This document shows, piece by piece, positions 10,301 through 16,386 of a stretch of 16,386 nt of DNA (its first letter is position 1; each line of letters starts with the position of its first letter). Source of the DNA: Entophlyctis helioformis (lineage: Eukaryota; Chytridiomycota; Chytridiomycetes; Chytridiales; Chytriomycetaceae); the NCBI GenBank assembly GCA_025526915.1, contig JAHLKH010000376.1, positions 1-16,386 of the forward strand. Reading direction: 5' to 3'. Under the pieces are notes generated by a model, which was not told the DNA's origin, ran no database searches, and worked only from the letters and a program-made list of their open reading frames with translations. Made by a program: the position numbers and the translations under genes.

Positions 10301-10520
10301 CCGTGCAGACATGTACGCGCAGCACACGATCGACGAGTTGTTTGCAGGGCTAAACAACGGCACCGGCAGCGGTAGCAGTCACACCACCAACACCAACAGC
10401 AGTAGCAACAACAGCAGTCACAACAGCAGTACAAATGCCACTACCACCGAGCTGTTTGGCGGGCTTGCTCTCGACGGCTTCGGTGACGGCAGCGGACCGC
10501 TTCTGTCGGCAGACTACTGA
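7353..10520 (+). CDS. LIM-domain-binding protein (Adn1/PtaB/Mfg1-like transcriptional co-regulator) with AT-hook
   Basis: Probable LDB-family nuclear adaptor; fungal members partner Flo8/SomA-type regulators in adhesion and filamentation. Conserved pieces in order are FFAPHGLLRLKLWNADTKTY (7709-7768), IRYFISM (about 7841-7861), GRYLVFDC...WTQYFASGIQVASYG (8029-8118), LHVRFNREAMIELMEF, INQYGVAHKTMRYLE ending 8313, then LTEIVSDMHNVLLESVLKHM (8386-8445). Well-phased exons are 8037-8313, 8386-8455, 8535-9650, 9722-9817 and 9916-10520; 8561 is an alternative acceptor that would put the next part in another open frame. The low-complexity C-terminal half carries an AT-hook (KKRGRPRKK) split by intron 9818-9915, then Gln/His and Asn/Ser-rich segments and TGA at 10518-10520. 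The start at 7353 is only the best-context ATG; exons before 7674 are unknown, and joining 7674-7778 to the exon at 7810 leaves a one-base phase conflict. Family call is firm, boundaries are not. Confidence 0.7.
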
Positions 10521-10573
10521 GCACCACGCCCCTTTTGTTTTTATATAATGAATCCGCGGGACAATGGGTCCTG
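10521..10573. terminator. Shared 53-base spacer between convergent stop codons
   Basis: The LIM-binding gene stops at 10520 (+) and the helicase gene at 10574 (-). The only AT-rich element is TTTTGTTTTTATATAATGAA at 10533-10552, which could serve 3' end formation on either strand. Transcripts of the two genes almost certainly overlap at their 3' ends. Confidence 0.45.
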
Positions 10574-13500
10574 TTAGAAATCCAGGGCTGCGGGGTCAAA
10601 GACGTCGTAGTCGTCGTCTTGGCCCGTGTGAGTGTCGGCCGCACCCCCTGGCAGGTCCAGCGTCTCGACACTGCCGAGTGCGTCCGCAGTGAGTGGATCG
10701 ACAGCCGCGGATTCGGTAGTGATGTGGTGGTCGGCTGCGGAAGCGTCGGTCGGATCGCGGTCGAGGGGCACACAGTGCTGGAGTACTTTGGACCACAGCC
10801 GACTCGTTCCAAGGAGTCTCGTGTCGCCCACAACAACCAGATGGCTGCGCATCATGCTGTCAGTACGCGTCTGCCCTCCTTCTTGTGCACGGCCCACATG
10901 CACGCTGCTACTACTTACTGCTTAGCACGCGTTAGAGCCACGTTGATACGCCGTGGGTCTTCGATGAACCCCTTGGACTTGGTGCGCACGGTGGACAGGA
11001 TGATGACGAGTTTCTCGGCACCCTGGTAGGCATCGACAGTCGACACCTGGATACCATGACCCTCCCCTTGCTCAGCCAGCCGCTGAGCGATCATGGTCTC
11101 CTGCGCTTTGTCTGTCGCAGGCACCCGTCAGCCCATCGCTCTGACACTCCCCCCAAATGGACGAGACCATGCGACGACGTACATAAGGTGATGATACCGA
11201 CATCGCTCGGATCCACGCCGCTCTCGATGATCTGCCACGCCAGATCGCACACGAGCGTGCATTCGACCACGTTGGCCGTGCTCCCGCCGCGTGCGCTGGA
11301 CTCGCAGCCGGCCTCGACGGCCATGAACGACACGGGCGGCAGGCCAGGGACAAGCGGCGGCCGCTGGGCAGCATCCACGCCGTTCAGCAGACGCGACTCG
11401 TAGAACAGCGTGGACGAGAGCTGGGCAATGAGCGGATGGCAGCGGTACTGTGTGCGCAGCATGATGGGCACGAGCGATGTGTCGGCCAGTCGCTCGAACA
11501 GCGTCCACTCAAGGCCGTGTGGCGGCGTGTTCGTGGGCGACGGCGGTGGCGGTGGCCAGACAGCAGTCGGCGGCGATCCGTCGAGGAGAGACGGGACGGT
11601 CGGCGGCAGCTGGTACGGGTCGCCACAAGCAGAGCGCGGTCGCTGGCAAAGCGCGTGATCGGGATCAAGCTCATCGGTTCAGTCATCTGCGAGCACTCGT
11701 CCAGGAAAATGATTGGGCATGTCGTGGTGGCGAGGACGTCGAACGTGGCCGCCAGACAGGTTGTTCCAATGACGAATGCCTTGGCCACGGCCTCCTTGTT
11801 CTCGTTTGCGCGGAACACTTGGATCGCACGCTGCACCTCTGTGTGTAGCGCTATGAGCACGCGGCCAGCACGAGACGCACGATGCCACGACGCCTACCTC
11901 TGCGCTCGCTAACCGTGAGCGTCGTGTCTTCCAGCATCGACTTGAGCTCCTTGATATCTGGCGCCAACAAAGGTCAGCCGCGCGCCATGCCTCCCACAAA
12001 GCGATCATTAGCCACGGCCCACCATCGCTCGGACTCTTTGCCGCCTGAGCCGTGTACGGCAGAACGGGCTTGGCAATCTTGCTCAGACTGCCGACACGCA
12101 CAAACTCGGTGAAGCCAAGGTCAAGGAGGTTGAGCAGAATGAGGTCCACGGCGACATTGGTCATGGAGGAGATGGCGATACGCATCCTGTCGCCATCGAC
12201 AAACAGCCCCGACTGGCGGACTCGGTGGAGGAAGATGACGACGACGCCGACCAGGAAACTCTTTCCTGCTCCAAACACCTGTCATGCCACGGGTGAGTTT
12301 GCATGGCGGGCCAGTGTGCGAGGGGGCAGGGCAGGGGGGATGGACGTACGCCGTGCACGAGGGTCACAGGATGCCGCCGCGTGTCGGCGATCGAGGCGGC
12401 AAAGTCGCGCACAACCGTGGCTTGGTCGGCGTTGAGATGGTACTCGGCCACAGTGCCCTCCAGGATCTCGTGGTACAGATCCAAGCCGCTGCTGACAATG
12501 AGACCCTTGGGAGTGATTGTGGGCACCTTGAAGCCACCGCGCTGAGCCGCCTGTGAGGGACGGTTCCGGCCATCAGCAGCCGCGATGGTGCGATGCGGCG
12601 AAGCAAGTGCCGGTGTTATGGGGCATGCCGTGAGGGACTCGCTGATGCACTGGATCATGGACAGTTCGGATCCGGCATTGACGGCACGGATCGCAAAGCA
12701 GCTCTTGTTCTGTCGCGAGAGATCCTGCACCATCCGTGCGTCCCTTGGCGACATTGGCACCACCTGGTCCTGTGCGGTTAGAATCGGGCGGTGCAATCAC
12801 CCCCTATGCCCAAGCTACGTGCAGCCCCACCTCGAGTGTTTTGTTGGCAGACGGGCCGTAGTGGAAGCTGCGCACGATGCAGCACCCGTCAAACGTGCTC
12901 GACGTGGACAGGACCCACAAGTCGCCTGCAAACCCCCCAAGGGCTGTTCAGTACACACCAAGCGACGCGAGATCCATGCAATGGCGCTGTACCTTTGGAG
13001 TAGGCTGATGAGTGTTCCTTGCTTGGGAGATGCAGCACATGGTTGTTTTTGCGTGCCTGCAGTGCCGGCTGGAACCTAAACGCACGCTCGTCGCGCACCT
13101 CAAACGGTCTGGGCATCTCCAGTCAGCAGCTGTGCAAGTGTGCGTGAGGTAAGACACCCCGCTCTGACCTGATCTTGACATTCGAGTAGTGCGGGACACC
13201 ACGATGCCGCAGATACGCGTCGTTGGTTGCGGTTGTTGCTGACATGACGACCTGGTTGAGCTTGACGGCAATGGTGTGCAGCATGACTTGCAGGTGCTCC
13301 ATCAGCAGGCTGGACAGCGTGTCGCGGTACTCTTCTTTCGAATCCTGGGTTTCAGACAATGCCTGTCAGCATCCATCCCATCCCATCCCAGCATGGCATG
13401 GCACGGCCGGCATGGCCACTCACAAACGTCGCCGGCATGATGCCCTTGCGCGTCAGTTTCTGTTCGGCGAGGGCGATTCTTTCTTTGGATAGTCGATGAG

Positions 13501-15322
13501 TATCGGTGCCATGCCGTGTTCACGTGGTGCGGTTGTTACCATTGGTGTCTGGGAAATACAGGGGTGGCAGCGAAAGCTGCTTGCGGGGCACTGGCTTGGA
13601 TGCAACTGCTGGTGGAAGAGCCGGCTGTGGTGCCCGCGACGGCATCTGCGACATCTCCGAGGCTTGCGATGGTTGGAACAGCGACACTGGCAAGGATTGC
13701 TGTTCCTGTGTCGCATTGACCGGCGATGGTTGAGTGAATCCTTGGATCTGCTGTGCGTTAAAGGCAAAGTCGTCGTCCAAACACGGCTGGCTGTCGTCTA
13801 TTCGCAAGCGCTTCTGGACATGCTGGTGGTGCTGCTGCTGTTGATGGCCCACTGTCTGCTGCAGATGGTGTCCAGCCTGCAGGTGCACGTTGGCATTGCT
13901 CATGCTGGCGTCCAAGTCGTGTGCATCCTCGGGTATCTGCTCCTCATCGTCACCGCCAAACATGAGGAGCAGCTCCTGCGTCGATCGCATTGCAGATGCT
14001 TGATTGCGACTCTGGCCATCGACGGTGTTGCTGTCACCACCAGTGTGCGCGAGCTGCTGCACGTCCAACCCAGGCTCGTCAAAGTCAAACGCGTCCAGCT
14101 GGTCAAAGCTGATATCTTGCGGCAGCTCAAACGACTGATGGTCTGCGTGTGTGTCGTATGCATCTGCTTGCGACATCCACGGCACGGCCTCGTCAATGAC
14201 GGCGCGAGGAGGCTCTTGATCAAAGCGGACTGCTGGTTTCCAGCCATGCCCAGAGTCGGCTGGCTGGTTTGTAGTGTGGATGCGGCTGGCGTCATTATCC
14301 GAGCCGCTATCGTTCTCCTGTTCCGAATCTGCAAACTGATCCCACTTGCTCGTTGGCTGTGGCTGTCTCGGCAACACCTCCTGGATATGTTGGTGATGCT
14401 GCTGATGCTGATGCTGGTACTGCTGATGCTGCCGTGGCATTGGCTGCTCGTATTCGTCGTCAAACAAGCGCTGTATCTGCTGGTGCGTCTGCGGCTGCAC
14501 TCGTTGCGGCTGCTGTTCGGCAAGATAGGGATGGAGTTGGGGATGCGGCATCGAGCGTTTCTTGACCGAGTGCCTTGGCGGCGACAGCGAGCCTGGTGCT
14601 GCATGCTGCTGGTGCTGCTGCTGCATGGCCGGCGAGGACGATCGTGGTTCACGCAGCTCCACGAGCGGCTTGGCAGACTTGGATGCACGCAGCCCGATCG
14701 GTCTCGCCACGGCCCGTGCTGGACGGTTTGATGCAGCCGAGGCAGCCGACGGAGCTGCTGACGATCTGACGGACGCCGCCGATGGCGCAGACGGCGCAGA
14801 CGGCTGCAGCATGGCCGGAGCAGGAGCAGCGCCCGACAGGCGAGCGTCTATGGTGAGGATGTACCTGTCGAGCTCCAGCTCGGCGTCCGGCTCGACGGTC
14901 TGGTGGCTTCGGACGAATCCCGAGTCGATGGTGGCCCGGCCGTCGTCCTTGAGCACGACCTGGCGCAGGTGCAGGTGCAGGCGGGCGAGTGTCAGCAGAG
15001 GCGGGCAGGCGGGCAGGCGGGCAGGCGAGACTCGCCTTGTTGGACAGCGGGTGGTGCACCAGCGTGCCCTCGAGCCAACGCTTGATCTTCTTGGCCTTGT
15101 ACAGCTGTCCAGGCAACGCACGCAGACGCATATGCAGACGCATGAGCAGACGCAGACACATGAGCCGACGGTAGGCACGCACGCACGCATGCGCCGCACC
15201 TTGCTGCAGTACAGCGCGCTGTACTCGACCGTCGGCGCTGCAGGCGCCTGTGCTGCCTGCGCTGCCTGCGGGCCGCGGTCGCTGCCAGCGCTGCGCCGTC
15301 CGTGTCCGACCGCCCCCGACAT
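10574..15322 (-). CDS. ZGRF1-like DNA helicase: N-terminal DUF2439 fused to SF1 UPF1-type helicase
   Basis: Probable ATP-dependent DNA helicase acting on D-loops in homologous recombination, as known for ZGRF1 and Mte1. Exons in transcript order: 15322-15200, 15104-15036, 14959-13540, 13482-13424, 13344-13169, 13108-12993, 12925-12831, 12769-12350, 12278-12023, 11957-11898, 11850-11183, 11111-10919, 10856-10574; about 1312 residues. DUF2439 is at about 31-100 (YSALYCSK, KKIKRWLEG, DELELD-like DAELELDRYILTID). A disordered Gln/His- and acid-rich region runs to about 540. The helicase shows LNADQATVV, Walker A GVFGAGKS (826-833), SSMTNVAVD, Walker B DECSQ (about 982), DPYQLPPT, LRTQYRCHP (about 1063-1071), VGIITLYKAQ, VSTVDAYQGAE (about 1177-1187) and NVALTRAK. 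One base appears missing in motif III near 11623; all other phases fit. No GRF zinc finger is seen. The start is the first in-frame ATG after the upstream gene's stop. Confidence 0.9.
14960..15035 (-). other. GC-AG intron inside the DUF2439 domain
   Basis: On the - strand the exon ends CCAACAAG and the intron starts GCGAGTCTC, running through a CCCGCCTG tandem repeat to CTGCGCCAG. It joins HHPLSNK to VVLKDDGRA in phase, the normal beta-strand boundary of DUF2439, and there is no GT donor alternative close by. Confidence 0.8.
15001..15027 (-). repeat. GGCGGGCA octamer repeat in the GC-AG intron
   Basis: On the + strand GCGGGCAG is repeated about three and a half times, entirely within intron 14960-15035 of the helicase gene. 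Confidence 0.85.
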
Positions 15323-15371
15323 TTGATCGCAGATTGGCGAGGGAATCGCGTTGATGTCACGGTTCGTGGCT

Positions 15372-16386
15372 TCATTGTCGGACAAGAAAGGCCTCGATGG
15401 ACCGAGACCCAGACAGCCCGGCCACGAGAGCAGCCGCCGCAGACGATCGCGGCTTGGCTCTGCCCGCAGATCCCGCACTCGCGCTCGCTCTTGCACTCGC
15501 GCTTGCAGCCAGCGTCAACGCTGCGGCCGCCGCGGTGGGCTGCGGTGCCAGCGCGTCAACCAGCGCTGGCCTGTGCTCTGCCATGGACCGCGATCCGCCC
15601 ATGCCGTCCGGCGTGCGTCCAAACCCGCCCACAATCACAGCCTTGCTCCACGGTCCTGCGCTGCGGCTTGCACTCGTCCCACCACCACCACCACCACCAC
15701 CATTCCCGCTGCCGTCGTCCTTGGCTCCTCGAATGCGTTTGGTGCCGCCCATCGATCCTGGGCGGCAGATCCCTGCAAGAGCATCGCCTCCAAACGCGGC
15801 CCTGGACAGCACTGCTTCTGACGCCCTATCTCGGCCCAGATGCAGCGGTTCATCCAGATCAAAAATGGCGCTGGATGGCTGGTGCAGGCGTTTGTGGTCG
15901 GCTGTCGTGCTGTGGCGATCACCGAGACGGCCGGCCGCTGCGAGACCGTTCCGCGCCACCGTGGCTTCTGACTGCCTTGTAAATCTATGACTGCTAATGG
16001 CGTTGCTGCCTTTGTCCAAGCTGACGTCGATGCTGCTCTGCCGTCTTGCCCCAGAGCTCTGTTGCTCTCGCTGCAAATCTCCCAACGCGGTCTGTGCAGT
16101 CTTGCATTGTGCTTCGAGCTCAGCGACCTGGTCCCGCCCATACACCGTCAGCACCAGCCGAAAGAGAAAGAAACACACATACACATTCGTGCCATGCAAC
16201 CACGGGTACCTTGCTTCTGAGATCTGCGGTTTCGTTCCTGCTCTTTTCCAGTTTGTCGCGCATCTCTAGAGCGCGCTGCCGAGACCGTTTCGAGAGATCG
16301 TAGAATGCCCGTATCTTGCCATGGTACTCGACCAGCACTTCCCGCAGATCCTCAATCTTGTCAATGGACTTAATGTCCTGCAGTTT
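15372..16386 (-). CDS. Coiled-coil protein, 3' part only; possible RNF212/Zip3-like E3 ligase
   Basis: Partial at the right edge. Exons are 16386-16210 and 16127-15372 around an 82-base intron (donor GTACCC, branch CTGAC, acceptor GACCAG), encoding at least 310 residues with phase 0 joins. The first 85 or so residues form a coiled coil: KSIDKIEDLREVLVEY, KIRAFYDLSKRSRQRAL and LEAQCKTAQTALGDLQ. The pattern of an acidic helix followed by an LxxFYxxK segment and a longer coil resembles what follows the RING in RNF212/Zip3/ZHP-3 proteins, but the RING itself would lie beyond this window, so the call is speculative. The rest is disordered, with a Gly-rich stretch from a CCA-repeat (15681-15704), Ala/Ser-rich segments and the end SIEAFLVRQ. 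An ordinary coiled-coil scaffold protein is the alternative. Confidence 0.75.
15681..15704 (-). repeat. CCA trinucleotide repeat encoding poly-Gly
   Basis: A run of CCACCA units on the + strand reads GGT GGT on the coding strand, giving nine consecutive glycines in the disordered tail of the coiled-coil protein. The length is likely to vary between strains. Confidence 0.9.

Noticed and set aside
11612..11630. Programmed ribosomal frameshift in the helicase
   Set aside because: No slippery heptamer or obvious downstream structure, and such a site inside motif III would be unprecedented; an indel is simpler.
13496..14731. 411-codon open frame on the + strand, Leu/Val-rich and membrane-like
   Set aside because: It is antisense to the Gln-rich exon of the helicase gene; CAG/CAA codons read backwards give Leu/Cys/Trp runs. 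The - strand reading has consistent splice phases and domain matches.
14562..15326. 254-codon Asp/Ala-rich open frame on the + strand
   Set aside because: Antisense shadow across the DUF2439 exons and two introns; no family resemblance.
13520..15496. 658-codon continuous - strand frame as a single exon starting at 15496
   Set aside because: It would overlap the coding end of the upstream gene and would translate repeat-rich introns (Cys/Val and Pro/Ala runs) in the middle of DUF2439; the spliced version restores the domain.
15302..15990. Open frames of about 200 codons on the + strand, opposite the coiled-coil gene
   Set aside because: High GC keeps several frames open; the - strand frame continues in phase from a convincing coiled-coil exon.

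Overview
The window is nuclear DNA of a eukaryote, most likely a fungus. It is GC-rich and carries protein-coding genes broken by many short introns (roughly 45 to 290 bases), often with a CTGAC or CTAAC branch-site motif before the acceptor. The fungal assignment rests on a two-bromodomain plus BAH protein of the Rsc1/Rsc2 type, a fungal-type proteasome beta-2 subunit and a LIM-domain-binding (Adn1/PtaB/Mfg1-like) protein. A helicase of the ZGRF1 type, in which the DUF2439 domain and the helicase share one polypeptide, argues for an early-diverging lineage; that is inference.

Layout. At 1-1281 lies a decayed Ty1/Copia-type gag relic spread over three frames. On the + strand follow the proteasome beta-2 gene (1423-2955, six exons, fully resolved) and the double-bromodomain/BAH chromatin-remodelling subunit (3231 to about 6309, at least ten solved exons, 3' end unresolved). 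A repeat-rich stretch then leads into the LIM-domain-binding gene (about 7353-10520; 5' exons unresolved, 3' exons resolved, AT-hook near the C-terminus). On the - strand a 13-exon ZGRF1-like DNA helicase (15322 down to 10574) converges on the previous gene with only 53 bases between stops. Upstream of it, 49 bases away in the same orientation, is the 3' part of a coiled-coil gene (15372 to beyond 16386) that may be an RNF212/Zip3-like crossover factor.

How the genes relate. Proteasome, RSC-type remodeller and LIM-binding co-regulator are ordinary housekeeping or regulatory genes without an obvious shared pathway. The - strand pair is the most suggestive: a ZGRF1/Mte1-type D-loop helicase next to a possible meiotic E3 ligase, both potentially acting on recombination intermediates. 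I found no prokaryotic features, CRISPR, tRNA or rRNA.

Sequence quality. Three genes show a one-base disturbance of frame in an otherwise conserved stretch (helicase motif III at about 11623; the remodeller near 6182; the LIM-binding gene near 7779-7811). Residual assembly indels are the simplest explanation, but it cannot be proved from here.
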